From Pontibacter mucosus (GTDB lineage: Bacteria > Bacteroidota > Bacteroidia > Cytophagales > Hymenobacteraceae), in the NCBI RefSeq assembly GCF_003054055.1, contig NZ_QBKI01000002.1, positions 186,001-250,000 on the forward strand: a stretch of DNA of 64,000 bases, given 5' to 3'. Position numbers and translations under genes: made by a program. This document shows, piece by piece, positions 1 to 9,349 of the stretch; within the stretch, counting starts at the first letter, position 1; each line of letters begins with the position of its first letter. The notes under the pieces were generated by a model. The model was not told the origin of the DNA. It saw nothing but the letters and a program-made list of their open reading frames with translations, and ran no database searches.

Positions 1-2233
1 CCTCACGGCCAAGTGAGTTGAACACGATCACGTCGTCGAGGCGGTTCAGGAACTCAGGCGAGAACGTTTTCTTCAGGGCGCTGGCAATCGTGCCTTTCAT
101 GATGTCGTCCACATTCTCCTGCTTGGCCTTCGACATAAAGCCGATGCCGGCACCAAAGTCCTGCAAGTCGCGGGCACCAATGTTGGAGGTCATGATGATG
201 ATCGTGTTACGGAAGTCTACCTTGCGGCCCAAACCATCCGTCAGGATACCATCGTCCAACACCTGCAGCAACAGGTTGTACACATCCGGGTGCGCTTTCT
301 CGATCTCATCCAGCAGTACCACAGAGTATGGCTTGCGGCGGATTTTCTCGGTCAGCTGGCCACCTTCTTCGTAGCCCACATATCCCGGAGGCGCTCCCAC
401 CAGGCGAGACACGCTGAATTTCTCCATGTACTCACTCATGTCGATACGCACCAGCGAATCCTCTTTATCGAACAGGTAAGTGGCCAGCACTTTGGCAAGC
501 TCTGTTTTACCCACGCCCGTCGGGCCGAGGAACACAAACGAACCAATCGGCTTCTTCGGATCTTTCAATCCTACGCGGGTACGCTGGATGGCTTTCACCA
601 GCTGCGTAATCGCTTTGTCCTGACCGATCACTTTGCCTTTCAGCTCTTCACCCATGTTCAGAAGTTTCTGTCCTTCGTTCTGAGCGATACGCTTCACCGG
701 TATACCTGTCATCATGGCAATAACCTCTGCCACATTTTCCTCTTTTACCGTGTAGCGCTTCTTCTTGGTCTCGTCTTCCCAGTTGCGTTTCGCAGTTTCG
801 AGCTGGTCGATGAGTTTTTTCTCCTTATCGCGCAGTTGGGCTGCCTCTTCATACTTCTGGCTCTTCACCACGCGGTTTTTCTCCACCTTGATGTTCTCGA
901 TCTGCTCTTCCAGCTTCAGGATATCATCCGGCACCACGATGTTGTTGATGTGCACGCGTGCACCCGCCTCATCCAGAATGTCGATAGCCTTGTCTGGCAG
1001 GAAGCGGTCGCTCATGTAGCGGTCCGAAAGCTTCACGCAGGCCTCAATCGCCTTGTCAGTGTAGTTTACGTGGTGGTGGTCCTGGTACTTGTCCTTGATG
1101 TTGTGCAGGATCTCCATTGTCTCCTCGGGCGTGGTAGGGTCTACCATCACAATCTGGAAACGACGGGCCAGGGCGCCATCCTTCTCGATGTACTGGCGGT
1201 ACTCGTCCAGCGTAGTCGCGCCAATGCATTGGATCTCGCCACGGGCAAGGGCCGGCTTGAACATGTTAGAGGCGTCCAGGGAGCCAGAGGCGCCACCGGC
1301 ACCCACAATAGTATGTAGCTCGTCGATGAACAGGATAACATCCGGAGACTTCTCCAACTCGTTCATTACGGCCTTCATACGCTCCTCAAACTGACCTCTA
1401 TACTTTGTACCGGCCACCAAAGAGGCAAGGTCCAGGGTTACCACACGCTTGTTAAAGAGCACGCGGCTTACCTTTTTCTGGATAATGCGCAGGGCAAGAC
1501 CTTCGGCGATGGCAGTTTTACCAACACCCGGCTCACCTATCAGGATAGGGTTGTTCTTTTTGCGGCGGCTCAGCACCTGGGCCACACGCTCGATTTCTTT
1601 CTCACGGCCAACAATCGGGTCAAGCTTATCGTCTTCAGCCAGCTTGGTCAAGTCGCGGCCAAAGTTGTCGAGCACAGGTGTGCGCGACTTTTCGCCTGGT
1701 TTCTTGCTTGCAGAGCTGCCTGAGCGGGACGATGAGCTACCAAACAGCTTGTCGGAGTCGTCGGAATCGTCCGTATCGGACGACGCCAGCGGATTATTGC
1801 TATGATAATCCAGTGAGTCTCTTATTGCTTCGTAGTTCACGTTAAATTTCGCTAGGATTTGAGAAGAAATATTGTCCTCGTCCCGCAGGATGGACAATAA
1901 CAAGTGCTCTGTGCCTATGATATCGCTCTTGAAGATCTTAGCCTCCAAGTACGTTATTTTGAGCACCTTTTCGGTTTGCTTCGTCAGAGGGATACTGCCC
2001 GTGATGTTGCTGCTTTGCGACGCTGTATTTCGTGTAGCCTGTTCTAAAGCGTACTTTAATTCATCTATCGAAACGCCAAGCTTCTTCAGCAGAGAGATGG
2101 CCGTACCTTCTCCTTCCCGAATCATCCCCAGCACCAGGTGTTCGGTGCCGATGTAGTCATGCCCCAACCGGATGGCTTCTTCGCGGCTAAGCGAGATGAC
2201 TTCTTTTACTCGGTTTGAGAATTTTGCTTCCAT
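1..2233 (-). CDS. clpC: ATP-dependent Clp protease ATPase subunit ClpC, C-terminus cut off by the window edge
   Basis: Reading leftwards from an ATG at 2233 gives an open frame of 744 codons to base 1. It begins [20 protein letters not shown], a typical ClpC N-domain with two Clp-N repeats (about residues 1-145). A Ser/Asp-rich linker follows, then the first AAA+ module with Walker A GEPGVGKT near residue 233, a UVR-like coiled coil ([12 protein letters not shown], about 455-485), and the second AAA+ module with GPTGVGKT near residue 569. ClpC is about 840-850 residues in Bacteroidota, so roughly 100 residues lie outside the window. It unfolds substrates for ClpP in the cytosol. No adaptor gene is adjacent. 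Family assignment is firm. Confidence 0.96.
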   Translation of the reverse strand, partial: MEAKFSNRVKEVISLSREEAIRLGHDYIGTEHLVLGMIREGEGTAISLLKKLGVSIDELKYALEQATRNTASQSSNITGSIPLTKQTEKVLKITYLEAKIFKSDIIGTEHLLLSILRDEDNISSQILAKFNVNYEAIRDSLDYHSNNPLASSDTDDSDDSDKLFGSSSSRSGSSASKKPGEKSRTPVLDNFGRDLTKLAEDDKLDPIVGREKEIERVAQVLSRRKKNNPILIGEPGVGKTAIAEGLALRIIQKKVSRVLFNKRVVTLDLASLVAGTKYRGQFEERMKAVMNELEKSPDVILFIDELHTIVGAGGASGSLDASNMFKPALARGEIQCIGATTLDEYRQYIEKDGALARRFQIVMVDPTTPEETMEILHNIKDKYQDHHHVNYTDKAIEACVKLSDRYMSDRFLPDKAIDILDEAGARVHINNIVVPDDILKLEEQIENIKVEKNRVVKSQKYEEAAQLRDKEKKLIDQLETAKRNWEDETKKKRYTVKEENVAEVIAMMTGIPVKRIAQNEGQKLLNMGEELKGKVIGQDKAITQLVKAIQRTRVGLKDPKKPIGSFVFLGPTGVGKTELAKVLATYLFDKEDSLVRIDMSEYMEKFSVSRLVGAPPGYVGYEEGGQLTEKIRRKPYSVVLLDEIEKAHPDVYNLLLQVLDDGILTDGLGRKVDFRNTIIIMTSNIGARDLQDFGAGIGFMSKAKQENVDDIMKGTIASALKKTFSPEFLNRLDDVIVFNSLGRE

Positions 2234-2350
2234 GTATACTATACTCCGTGTATTCTGATTAACTATGAATTGTTATAACTGCTTGAGCCAAACAACTTTC
2301 CTTCTTTTCAAACAAGCTTTTTGGTACAATTGTTCAGCTTGCAGGGCTTC

Positions 2351-2956
2351 TTATTGCAGGTAGGAAATTGAAGCGGGCCCTTGGGTAAATAACAAGTCAA
2401 TTATACTAAGCTCTGGTGCAAATTGTTTGCCAAACACTTGCGTATACGGTTTTACGTGCAAATTGTCAGGATAGATTTTAGGATGTATCCTGTTCCTGAG
2501 GTCAAGCACGCCTTCCGGGGCCTCGGCCTGGTACGTTGTGGTGTACTCCAGCGGCTTGTTTAGTTTGAGTAATTTAAAATAAAGCTGCAAAAGTTCAACG
2601 TTCAGGTCGAATAAAAATTTTGGCTGCCGCTCATACACCTCCTGCAGGTAATCACTGTAAAATTCAAAATAGGGCGCCCGGCCGTAAGCCGCCTGAATGG
2701 TGCGCCAGTGCACGAGTTGCCACTTCTGGCTGTAGTCAATCTCTATTTCCCGGATGGGGGTTTTTACCTGGCTGTTCCCGCGCAGCACGGGCACGCTCAG
2801 CGGCTGCACGCCGTGGGCCGTCAGCACGTGGCAACGGTTGCGGTAGCTCTGCTTCACGTAGTTCTCGCTCGCTTCCAGCAGCACGGCGTCTGCCCGCAGG
2901 GCATGCCAGAAGTAGCTGACCGGCGGGTTATACATTATTTCGGTTAAGAGAATCAA
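2351..2956 (-). CDS. WbqC-like family protein
   Basis: The 201-residue protein has the look of the WbqC-like family (PF08889): an N-terminal YNPPVSYFW stretch, the central NRCHVLTAHG-QPLSVPV segment, and YSQKWQLVHWRTIQAAYGRAPYF. The family is found near O-antigen and glycan loci in some bacteria, but its biochemical role is not settled. The first Met sits upstream of the conserved YNPP motif; a second in-frame Met (MYNPP) seven codons later is an equally plausible start. It follows clpC on the same strand across a gap of about 117 bp and may be separately transcribed. In many Bacteroidota a signal peptidase gene neighbours this family, but none is seen here. Confidence 0.8.
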   Translation of the reverse strand: MILLTEIMYNPPVSYFWHALRADAVLLEASENYVKQSYRNRCHVLTAHGVQPLSVPVLRGNSQVKTPIREIEIDYSQKWQLVHWRTIQAAYGRAPYFEFYSDYLQEVYERQPKFLFDLNVELLQLYFKLLKLNKPLEYTTTYQAEAPEGVLDLRNRIHPKIYPDNLHVKPYTQVFGKQFAPELSIIDLLFTQGPASISYLQ

Positions 2957-2959
2957 GGG

Positions 2960-3000
2960 GAGTTTAGGAGTTAGAGAGTTTAGGAGTTAGAGAGTTGACT
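2960..3000. repeat. short AGTTTAGGAGTTAGAG tandem-like repeat
   Basis: About 40 bp of repeated GTTTAGGAGTTAGAGA units immediately upstream of the WbqC start. The same simple words recur at 4084-4139, 4518-4615, 11425-11465, 11636-11668, 27613-27660, 27905-27948 and 38954-39000, nearly always directly next to a gene end or start. This looks like slippage-type intergenic sequence common in Bacteroidota; no function can be read from it. Confidence 0.6.
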
Positions 3001-3158
3001 TTGTGACAATGGACTGTTTGACAAAGGAAACAACGTATGAGTATCCAGTTTTTGAGAAGTCCATTGTCTTTTGTCCAACAGTCCATTGTCGGCAGCAGGG
3101 CTGCCGTTTGCTAAATAAGCACAAGTTCGGGGTATTTCATAATGCGGGAGCAGGGTTG

Positions 3159-3166
3159 TACCTTTG
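3159..3166 (+). promoter_or_regulatory. Bacteroidota -7 box (TACCTTTG) for the acyltransferase gene
   Basis: TACCTTTG matches the Bacteroidota primary-sigma -7 element TAnnTTTG. A TTTC at 3135-3138, 20 bases upstream, is a weak -33 match. Transcription would start near 3172, so the TTG at 3164 and the ATG at 3142 cannot be start codons; the GTG at 3185 fits. Confidence 0.6.
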
Positions 3167-3184
3167 CGGCTGCACTTTTGGCCC

Positions 3185-4090
3185 GTGAACAAACGCATCA
3201 ACATACCGCCTGCTTATTACCCGCTCTGGCTGCTGCTCAAAGGATTGGCCGCGCTGCCTCTGCCCGTTTTATACTTGTTTGCCGACTTCCTGTACTTTCT
3301 GATGTACTACGTGATTGGCTACCGCAAGAAGGTGGTGGAGCAAAACCTGCGCATGGCTTTTCCGGAGAATGGGGAGCAGGAGCGTCAACGTATAGCCAAG
3401 GCCTTTTACCGCCAGTTTGCCGACGTGATGGTAGAAATACTACACCTGGCCAGTATGAGCCGCGAGGAGATGCTGCGGCGCACCACCTTTACTAACCCGG
3501 AGGTGCTATCCAGGTATGTGGAGGGCGGTACCCCAGTACTTATACTTGGCACCCACGTAGCCAATTGGGAGTGGAGCCTGTCAGCGGCGGCCGTTACCTT
3601 TAACTTTCCCGCAGAGGGCGTGTACAAGCCACTGAACAACCCATTTTTTGAGAGCTACATGCTGCACACTCGCAGCCGGCTGGGGGCGCACCTGATCAAA
3701 ATGAAAGACACGCTGCGTGAGTTTGTGGCCAAGCGAAAGGTGCCGCGCGTGGTAGCCCTGCTCTCCGACCAAACCCCGCTCCGCAGCGAGATAAACTTCT
3801 GGACTGAGTTCCTGCACCAGGACACGCCTTTTTATACCGGGGCCGAGAAACTATCGCAGCGCTTTGGGTATCCGGTGCTGTTTCTGGATGTAAAGCGCAC
3901 CAGCCGCGGCCACTATGCCCTCACCTTTGAAGAAATCACGGACGGCAAAACTGTACATGGCCTGTCCACAGAAGCAGAGTTCCCGGTTACAGTAGCCTTT
4001 GCCCGAAAGCTGGAAGCCGCCCTCCGCCGCGCCCCCGCCGACTACCTCTGGACCCACAAGCGGTGGAAACACAAACGGCCGAAGAGTTAG
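3185..4090 (+). CDS. lysophospholipid acyltransferase (LpxL/HtrB-like lipid A acyltransferase family)
   Basis: About 301 residues from the GTG at 3185 (MNKRINIPPAYYPLW), the first start downstream of the TACCTTTG promoter box; the frame is open further up to a TTG at 3164. The protein has one N-terminal hydrophobic helix (LLLKGLAALPLPVLYLF) followed by the HtrB/LpxL fold. Near residue 113 it has GTHVANWEWS, where the family's catalytic HxxxxE/D lies (H-VANWE), and then KPLNNPFFESYMLHTRSRLGA. The family transfers acyl chains onto lipid A at the inner membrane; substrate specificity cannot be told. It stands alone between repeat-rich gaps. Confidence 0.88.
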   Translation: MNKRINIPPAYYPLWLLLKGLAALPLPVLYLFADFLYFLMYYVIGYRKKVVEQNLRMAFPENGEQERQRIAKAFYRQFADVMVEILHLASMSREEMLRRTTFTNPEVLSRYVEGGTPVLILGTHVANWEWSLSAAAVTFNFPAEGVYKPLNNPFFESYMLHTRSRLGAHLIKMKDTLREFVAKRKVPRVVALLSDQTPLRSEINFWTEFLHQDTPFYTGAEKLSQRFGYPVLFLDVKRTSRGHYALTFEEITDGKTVHGLSTEAEFPVTVAFARKLEAALRRAPADYLWTHKRWKHKRPKS

Positions 4091-4615
4091 AGAGTTAAAG
4101 AGTTTAGGAGTTTAGGAGTTTGGGAGTTAGAGAGTTGAGGAGGTAGAGAATGTATTTCTAAAGTATAAAGCCTCCTGCCGCAAGTTTAGCGAAGTGTAAC
4201 TTGTGGTTATGTATGGCAGCAGTTTGAAACTGCTTTGCAAAAGCAAGAATACGAGGGCTTTGGCTATACTTTATACTTTGACTATAAAGCATCTATCGCT
4301 CGTCCCTTAAGTCCACCGAAGTATAATTGTCAGTAATTACACCAACAAGAGCGGAAAAGAATGTTAGCTATACTTTAGCCATGACCAATTGAAGTATAAA
4401 GTCTTCTTCTAACCTATACTTTTCTGCTCACGCAGAAAGCAAGTTGCAAACTTGCCTCATGCACAGCCACAAGTTACGCTTCGCTAAACTTGCGGCAGGG
4501 AAAACAAAGTATAAGCGGGGTTAACTTTCTAACTTTTTAACCTTCTAACTTTTTAACCTTCTAACTTTCTAACTTCTACAACTCTCTAACTCCTAAACTC
4601 CCCAACTCTCTAACT
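4084..4615. repeat. gene-free stretch with a REP-like inverted pair and simple repeats
   Basis: Flanks are GAGTTAGAGAGTTTAGGAG-type repeats (4084-4139) and CTAACTTTTTAACC-type repeats (4518-4615). Inside, 4175-4247 (GCCGCAAGTTTAGCG then AGCAGTTTGAAACTGCTTT) reappears as an inverted, slightly diverged copy at 4431-4498. Each unit joins two small palindromes around AAGTT and GCAACTT. The core between them holds several AAGTATA words. A third copy lies at 24026-24085. The arrangement resembles a paired REP element (BIME). No gene or RNA is visible. Confidence 0.65.
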
Positions 4616-5245
4616 CTAAAGGTATTGTTCGATATCGCCGGCGCCTTCGCGCAGGACCTCAAAGCTGTTGTTGGTCACATCCACCACCGTAGAGGCAATG
4701 TTGTTGCCGGGGCCGCCATCAATTACGGCATCTACCAGGTTTCTATACTTTTCATAGATCAGTTCGGGGTCGGTGCTGTACTCGAGTATCTCATCCTCGT
4801 CGCGGATGGAGGTGGAGAGGATGGGGTTGCCAAGCTCCTTTACCAGCTGCAGCGCAATGTTGTTGTCGGGCACGCGAATCCCTACCGTTTTCTTCTTGGC
4901 GGCAGCATACTTGGGCACATGGCTGGTTGCGTTCAATACGAACGTAAACGGCCCCGGAAGCGCCTTTTTCATCACCTTATAAGTAGGAGTATCGATCTTA
5001 GCGTAGTCGGAGATGTGGGTGAGGTCGGAGCAAATAAAAGATAGGTTCACTTTATCGGGCTTCACCCCCTTTATCTGGCACACCCGCTCAATGGCACGGG
5101 CATTATGGATGTCGCAGCCAAGGCCGTAGATGGTGTCGGTAGGATAGATGATGATACCGCCGTTGCGGAGTATGTCTGCTGCTTCCCGGATCTTACGCTC
5201 CTGCGGATTGTCTGGATGAATCTGAATAAAGGCTGCGTTACTCAT
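4616..5245 (-). CDS. L-threonylcarbamoyladenylate synthase (Sua5/YciO/YrdC family)
   Basis: A single YrdC domain of 209 residues. It carries the family's substrate-binding segments: GGIIIYPTDTIYGLGCDIHN near residues 29-48, KxVKPDK-NLSFICSD, LPGPFTFVLNA near 95-105, and KKTVGIRVPDN. The protein would make threonylcarbamoyl-AMP from Thr, bicarbonate and ATP for the t6A modification of tRNA at A37. The length fits the short YrdC/YciO form rather than the longer Sua5 form, so a YciO-like role is possible. It ends right against the TAACT-type repeats. The GNAT gene upstream is separated by about 60 bp on the same strand, so the two may be cotranscribed. Confidence 0.88.
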   Translation of the reverse strand: MSNAAFIQIHPDNPQERKIREAADILRNGGIIIYPTDTIYGLGCDIHNARAIERVCQIKGVKPDKVNLSFICSDLTHISDYAKIDTPTYKVMKKALPGPFTFVLNATSHVPKYAAAKKKTVGIRVPDNNIALQLVKELGNPILSTSIRDEDEILEYSTDPELIYEKYRNLVDAVIDGGPGNNIASTVVDVTNNSFEVLREGAGDIEQYL

Positions 5246-5307
5246 GGTGTCTGTTGTAGGTTTAAGGTAGAAGTACTGGTTCGGCAGTGCGATCGTTGCA
5301 CTAAAAC

Positions 5308-5865
5308 CTAGCCCTCATACTCGCTCCGGAGCAGGCTGTATACTTCTAAGTCATGGTAATGGTCGTTGAGGAACTCCCCGTCGCGCTCGACGCCCTCCAG
5401 CGAAAAGCCAAGCTGCCTCGGGATGTTGCTGCTGCGCTGGTTGTCCACGCCTACCCGTATCTCGATGCGGTTCATGCGCAGCTTCTCGAAGGCGTAGGTT
5501 ACCAGGGTTTGGCAGGAGCGGCGCATGATGCCCTTTCCCTGCTTGTGCTCGGCCAGCCAGTAACCGATTTCCAGTTTCTTGTTCAGCCTGTCAATCCGCT
5601 TGTAGCCAATCAGGCCGCATACTTCCCGCTCATGCACAATCACGAAAACAAGGTCGGAGGTGTTGTTGGAGGCGGATACATACTTTAAGTAGGCCTCCGT
5701 ATCGCCGGGGTCTTGTGTGAAGTCGATGAAGGGGAGCCACTCGCGCAGATAAGGGCGATCGCGGTCGATGATAAAGTATAAATCCTGGGCGTCGGCGGCG
5801 GTGGCGCGGCGCAGGTAAAGGTCTTCGGCTACAGGCAGTTGCAGCAGGGGTGCAGTGGATTTCAT
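5308..5865 (-). CDS. GNAT family N-acetyltransferase (RimJ/RimL-like)
   Basis: About 185 residues from the preferred ATG at 5865 (MKSTAPLLQLPV); the frame is open to 5922, but those extra 19 residues are hydrophobic and not family-like. The fold is a typical GNAT_3: LYLRRATAADAQDLY at the start, VCGLIGYKRID on beta-4, IGYWLAEHKQGKGIM as the acetyl-CoA loop (Q/R-x-x-G-x-G/A type) and NIPRQLGFSLEG near the end. It resembles ribosomal-protein-Ser/Ala acetyltransferases, but such similarity is a poor guide to substrate. It lies upstream of the YrdC gene on the same strand. Confidence 0.85.
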   Translation of the reverse strand: MKSTAPLLQLPVAEDLYLRRATAADAQDLYFIIDRDRPYLREWLPFIDFTQDPGDTEAYLKYVSASNNTSDLVFVIVHEREVCGLIGYKRIDRLNKKLEIGYWLAEHKQGKGIMRRSCQTLVTYAFEKLRMNRIEIRVGVDNQRSSNIPRQLGFSLEGVERDGEFLNDHYHDLEVYSLLRSEYEG

Positions 5866-5978
5866 AGTCAGGGGTTTTATAGGCATTAGCAATATAATCA
5901 ACTTAAAGCACAAGTCCAGCAAGGGTGGCGGATTAAGGGTTTCCTACGTATAGAGGTAAAGTATAAGAAGCTATGTGT

Positions 5979-6581
5979 ATGAAAAAGATTTTTACGCTTT
6001 TCGTCTTTATCGTTGTCAGTTCCTTTACCCGCCAAGCGCTTGCGCAGGATAACGCCGAGCTGACCATCGGAGCCAAGGCGGGCATTAACTTCTACAGCCT
6101 GAGCAGCGACGCGCTGGTGGAGGATGACGACACAGGCGTGAGCTACGAGTTTGGTGTTTACGGGCGGATAGGGGACCGTTTTTTTGTGCAGCCGGAGCTG
6201 AACCTGGTAAGCCACAAAACACACCTGATTACGCGCACGCAATCCAGGGCAGGGGAGCGCGACGCCCTGAATGTACACTACCTGCGCGTGCCCGTGTTGT
6301 TTGGCTACCGTACAGACTATGAAGGGGCAGTGGCCTCGCAAATAAGGTTTATGGTGGGGCCCTCCATCTCTTATGCTTTCTCGGTAGCCGATAACAACAT
6401 CAACGTAAGCAAGCGCGACCTGCATAAGGCCCAGTTTGCCCTTAATGGCGGTGTTGGGTTCGAGGTCTGGGTGCTGCACCTGGACCTGATGTACCATCAC
6501 TACCTCACCTCCCTATTTAACGACGGCCGCTCGGAAGGGAAGGGGCGTGCATTCTCTTTAACCGCTGGGCTGGGCTTTTAA
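5979..6581 (+). CDS. secreted outer-membrane beta-barrel protein (PorT-like family)
   Basis: About 200 residues. The ATG at 5979 (MKKIFTLFVFIVVSSFTR) gives a clean signal peptide with cleavage after QALAQ; an ATG two codons upstream also exists. The mature chain starts with TIGAKAGINFYSL and continues with alternating strands (FFVQPELNLVS, YLRVPVLFGYR, RFMVGPSISYAF), ending in a terminal strand AFSLTAGLGF with C-terminal Phe, as in 8-stranded barrels. The fold is clear from strand pattern and C-terminal aromatic; the function is not. Confidence 0.82.
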   Translation: MKKIFTLFVFIVVSSFTRQALAQDNAELTIGAKAGINFYSLSSDALVEDDDTGVSYEFGVYGRIGDRFFVQPELNLVSHKTHLITRTQSRAGERDALNVHYLRVPVLFGYRTDYEGAVASQIRFMVGPSISYAFSVADNNINVSKRDLHKAQFALNGGVGFEVWVLHLDLMYHHYLTSLFNDGRSEGKGRAFSLTAGLGF

Positions 6582-6606
6582 GGCAGATTTTATTTTACAC
6601 TTCACC

Positions 6607-7155
6607 ATGCAGCAGAACGGCGTTATACTTGTTCCCGGCCTTGGCGACTCAGGGCCTGACCACTGGCAGACCCTTTGGCAGCTGCAGCACCCTGCGTTCG
6701 ATCGGGTGCAGCAGCAGAACTGGGACACGCCGGCGCGCGAGGAATGGGTAGCGGAACTGCACAAGGCCGTGCAACGGCACAATCCCGCGCAGGTAGTGCT
6801 GGTGGCGCATAGCCTGGGCTGCATTGCCGTGGCGTTCTGGGCCCAGCAGTACAAACTAAAGATAAAGGGCGCCCTGCTGGTAGCCCCCGCCGACACCGAG
6901 GCACCTACCTTTCCGGAAGAGGTTACCGGATTTGCGCCCATCCCCATGCAACGACTTCTGTTCAGAACCATACTAGTGGGCAGCAGCAACGATGCCTACC
7001 TTACCGCCAGGCGGGCACATGAGCTGGCAAGCGCCTGGGGCAGCCAGTACGTAAACATCGGCCTGGCCGGGCACATCAATAGCGCTTCCGGCTATGGCCG
7101 CTGGGACGAGGGCCTGGAGCTGCTCCGCGGCCTCTGCGGGACTTCGCGGTTGTAA
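6607..7155 (+). CDS. RBBP9/YdeN-type alpha/beta hydrolase
   Basis: A compact hydrolase of 182 residues starting MQQNGVILVPGLGDSGPDHW, the G-x-G-DS-x-x-HW motif of the RBBP9/YdeN family. The nucleophile elbow is AHSLG near residues 62-66. The acid is likely the Asp in GSSNDAYL, and the His is in LAGHINSASGYG. The family are serine hydrolases of unknown natural substrate. It follows the barrel gene by 25 bp on the same strand, which suggests cotranscription, and is followed by repeat cassette A. Confidence 0.87.
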   Translation: MQQNGVILVPGLGDSGPDHWQTLWQLQHPAFDRVQQQNWDTPAREEWVAELHKAVQRHNPAQVVLVAHSLGCIAVAFWAQQYKLKIKGALLVAPADTEAPTFPEEVTGFAPIPMQRLLFRTILVGSSNDAYLTARRAHELASAWGSQYVNIGLAGHINSASGYGRWDEGLELLRGLCGTSRL

Positions 7156-7199
7156 TGTCGAATTTCGCTCCTTTCCCAAAGCAGGGAGCGGCAATTTGC

Positions 7200-7710
7200 A
7201 GTACCGGGTCTAACCACCCCTTGCCCCCTCCTTAGCCAAGGAGGGGAATTTTCTACAGCCGATTACACCCCTATGGTCCCCTCAAGGGGACAGTCTGTAC
7301 TTGTTGCATAGTAAAGACTGCTGCTATCGAATAGATTTCCAGCCTTTGGGTTGAGCGCCTTGTGAGATCCGGTGCCCGGTGAGGGCATGCTGAGCGGCAG
7401 CGAGGCAAGGAGGGAACACAGCGCCGAGCGGGAAAACGTGGCCTCCCGGCCTTGAGGGCACCAAAGCAGGAGGTGAAACAGTAGCTGATGTAAGGCTGGA
7501 GGATGAACAGAAGCTAGTAAGGATAGCCTGGTTGAGGTCGCGGGAAGCGGCGGCTAGGAAAGTATAATTCGCAAGTATAAAGTATAACCGAAGTATAAAG
7601 TATAGCCAAATTATAGGTATGGCTCTGCGAGCCAGTTGGGTTGCCCTGTCCCGAAGCATTTCGGGAAAACTCGACACTTAGTGAGACACGGGTTACAAAC
7701 CCGCGCCAGC
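7200..7710 (+). repeat. composite intergenic cassette, copy A (most divergent)
   Basis: The 709-bp gap 7156-7864 holds no credible gene. In order: GGTCTAACCACCCC followed by a CCCCTCCTT/AAGGAGGGG hairpin (about 7203-7247), a TCCCCTCAAGGGGACAG hairpin (7274-7290), and the ~240-bp unit 7319-7558 starting CTGCTATCGA. The unit has TGCCC/GGGCA and CCTC/GAGG stems. Then come five AAGTATA copies in about 50 bp (7559-7609) and palindromes ending GGGTTACAAACCCGCGCCAGC (7690-7710). It lacks the TGTCATCTCGA pair, and its unit centre differs from the other copies. Confidence 0.75.
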
Positions 7711-7864
7711 GGCGGGATAGAAGTATGGCCAAAGCATAAAATTCAGCGAATCCTTTAATCCTGAAAATCCTGATTCAGACAATCATAAAAGTATGGCCTG
7801 CGCGGACAAAGATGTCCGGAACAGCGGGAAAAGCTCAAGTATAAAGTATAGGAGCTTCCTTTCG

Positions 7865-8545
7865 TTAATTAATCTGCTTTCTAAAACCACCCCTGCCACT
7901 ACCTTTGCGGCCTTTGTTGCCGGACGACCCAAAGCTTTTGCCCCTCACGTTACTGCCACTCGCAATGTTTTCCTTACTGGCTATACTTTTAAGCTGCTCC
8001 ACTTCTTCCGGAGTGAGGTCGCGCCACTGGCCGGGTTGCAGATCTCCTAAGCTCAGCGGCCCTATACCTGGGCGGATAAGGCGCAGGGTAGGGTAGCCCA
8101 CGGCGGCTGTCATGCGGCGCACCTGGCGGTTCATCCCCTGCGATATCCTGATTTCGAGCCAGGAGGTGGGAATGTTCTTGCGGAAGCGGATCGGTTTTGA
8201 GCGCTCCCATACTTCGGGCGCCTCCTCCAGCAGCCGCACTTTGGCCGGCGTGGTTTTGCCGCCTTTTATCTGTACCCCCAGCCGCAGCTTTGTCAGGGCT
8301 TCGTCAGCGGGCACGCCATCCACCTGCACCCAGTACGTTTTCTCAACCTTAAACATGGGGTTGGAGAGGCGGTGCTGCAGTTGTTTGTCGTCGGTTAAGA
8401 GCACCAGGCCCTCGCTGTCGTAATCGAGGCGGCCGACAGGGTAGATGCCGGGAACGGGCACAAAATCCTTGAGCGTGGCACGACCGGCCTCGTCTGTGAA
8501 CTGCGTGAGAACCTCGTAGGGTTTATTGATGATGATGTATCGCAA
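7865..8545 (-). CDS. 23S rRNA/other RNA pseudouridine synthase (RsuA/RluE-F family)
   Basis: 226 residues, beginning directly with the catalytic domain (MRYIIINKPYEVLTQF) and lacking an N-terminal S4 domain, as in RluE-like proteins. The catalytic Asp is in GRLDYDSEGLVLLT (about residues 38-51). Further family motifs are HPMFKVEKTYWVQV-like NPMFKVEKTYW, and QGMNRQVRRMTAAVGYPTLRLIR. The C-terminal ~35 residues are a Gly/Ser/Lys/Arg-rich tail typical of RNA-binding extensions. It isomerises U to pseudouridine in rRNA; the exact target position cannot be told from sequence. Confidence 0.9.
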   Translation of the reverse strand: MRYIIINKPYEVLTQFTDEAGRATLKDFVPVPGIYPVGRLDYDSEGLVLLTDDKQLQHRLSNPMFKVEKTYWVQVDGVPADEALTKLRLGVQIKGGKTTPAKVRLLEEAPEVWERSKPIRFRKNIPTSWLEIRISQGMNRQVRRMTAAVGYPTLRLIRPGIGPLSLGDLQPGQWRDLTPEEVEQLKSIASKENIASGSNVRGKSFGSSGNKGRKGSGRGGFRKQIN

Positions 8546-8585
8546 AGTATAAAATGTATGGTTAGTAGGATGATTAAGGCCGGTG

Positions 8586-9158
8586 CTACACGTTATGCTT
8601 CAGCTTCCATGCCTCAAATTCCGGCTTCAGGAGCGAGTAAATGTAGGTATCCACCAGGTGTTCGTCTACTAGGTAGTGGTTGCGTAGCAGCCCTTCCCGC
8701 TGAAAACCAAAATGTTGCATGAGCTGCAGCGAGGGCGTGTTGTACGTGGTAATCACGGCCTCCACCCGAAACAGGTTCATCTGCCCGAAGCCAAAGGTAA
8801 GTATACTTTCCAGCGCTTCCTTCATCAGGCCCTTGTTTTTATACTTTTCATTCGTGATGGCATAGCCGATCTCAGCCCGCCGATGGCCGGGCACCCAGGT
8901 ATGGTAGTCGCAGTGGCCAATTACCTTATTGGTTGCCTTATCCAGCAGGTGGAAGCCCTTAAAATCCTGGAAATAGGTGGTGATGCCTTTGGTGTAGCGC
9001 TCCTCCATATCGGCATACTCCTGGTCGGTTTTCAGGTTCAGGTACTCCATTATCTCCTGCTTCGTTTTCCGGAGGAACAGGTTATTGAACATGGCCGGAG
9101 TCAGTTCGCGGAGCAACAGGCGCTCGGTGGAAAGTATAACAGGAGAGGCGCTGAACAT
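8586..9158 (-). CDS. GNAT family N-acetyltransferase
   Basis: About 190 residues from the ATG at 9158 (MFSASPVILSTERLLLREL), which puts the usual GNAT_3 opening STERLLLREL near the N-terminus. The frame is open to 9218 with 20 extra, unfamily-like residues. Other hallmarks are IGHCDYHTWVPGHRRAEIGYAI, the KNKGLMKEAL acetyl-CoA loop, and NTPSLQLMQHFGFQREG-LRNHYLVD at the end, all RimJ-like. The substrate is unknown. It shares the strand of the pseudouridine synthase 40 bp downstream and may be cotranscribed with it. Confidence 0.85.
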   Translation of the reverse strand: MFSASPVILSTERLLLRELTPAMFNNLFLRKTKQEIMEYLNLKTDQEYADMEERYTKGITTYFQDFKGFHLLDKATNKVIGHCDYHTWVPGHRRAEIGYAITNEKYKNKGLMKEALESILTFGFGQMNLFRVEAVITTYNTPSLQLMQHFGFQREGLLRNHYLVDEHLVDTYIYSLLKPEFEAWKLKHNV

Positions 9159-9349
9159 GTTGGCTGGATCAGAACTTACAGGATTTTTGGATGCACGGGA
9201 TATAAGAAGCTTCATCATACTGGTATAAGTTCAGCAAAGTATAACTCAGAATAAAACCTCCTTTCCGCACCGCAAAAACAAGTATGGAAGGCAATCGAAA
9301 GTATAGATGCGTTCGAACTACAAACTCATCCAACAACTAATAACGATGC

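Noticed and set aside
290..1318. 342-codon plus-strand ORF antisense to clpC
   Set aside because: The opposite strand encodes a complete, motif-bearing ClpC. The plus-strand product is a His-rich antisense shadow.
3142..3495. 117-codon plus-strand ORF at the acyltransferase 5' end
   Set aside because: It overlaps the acyltransferase in another frame and starts upstream of the promoter box; no family features.
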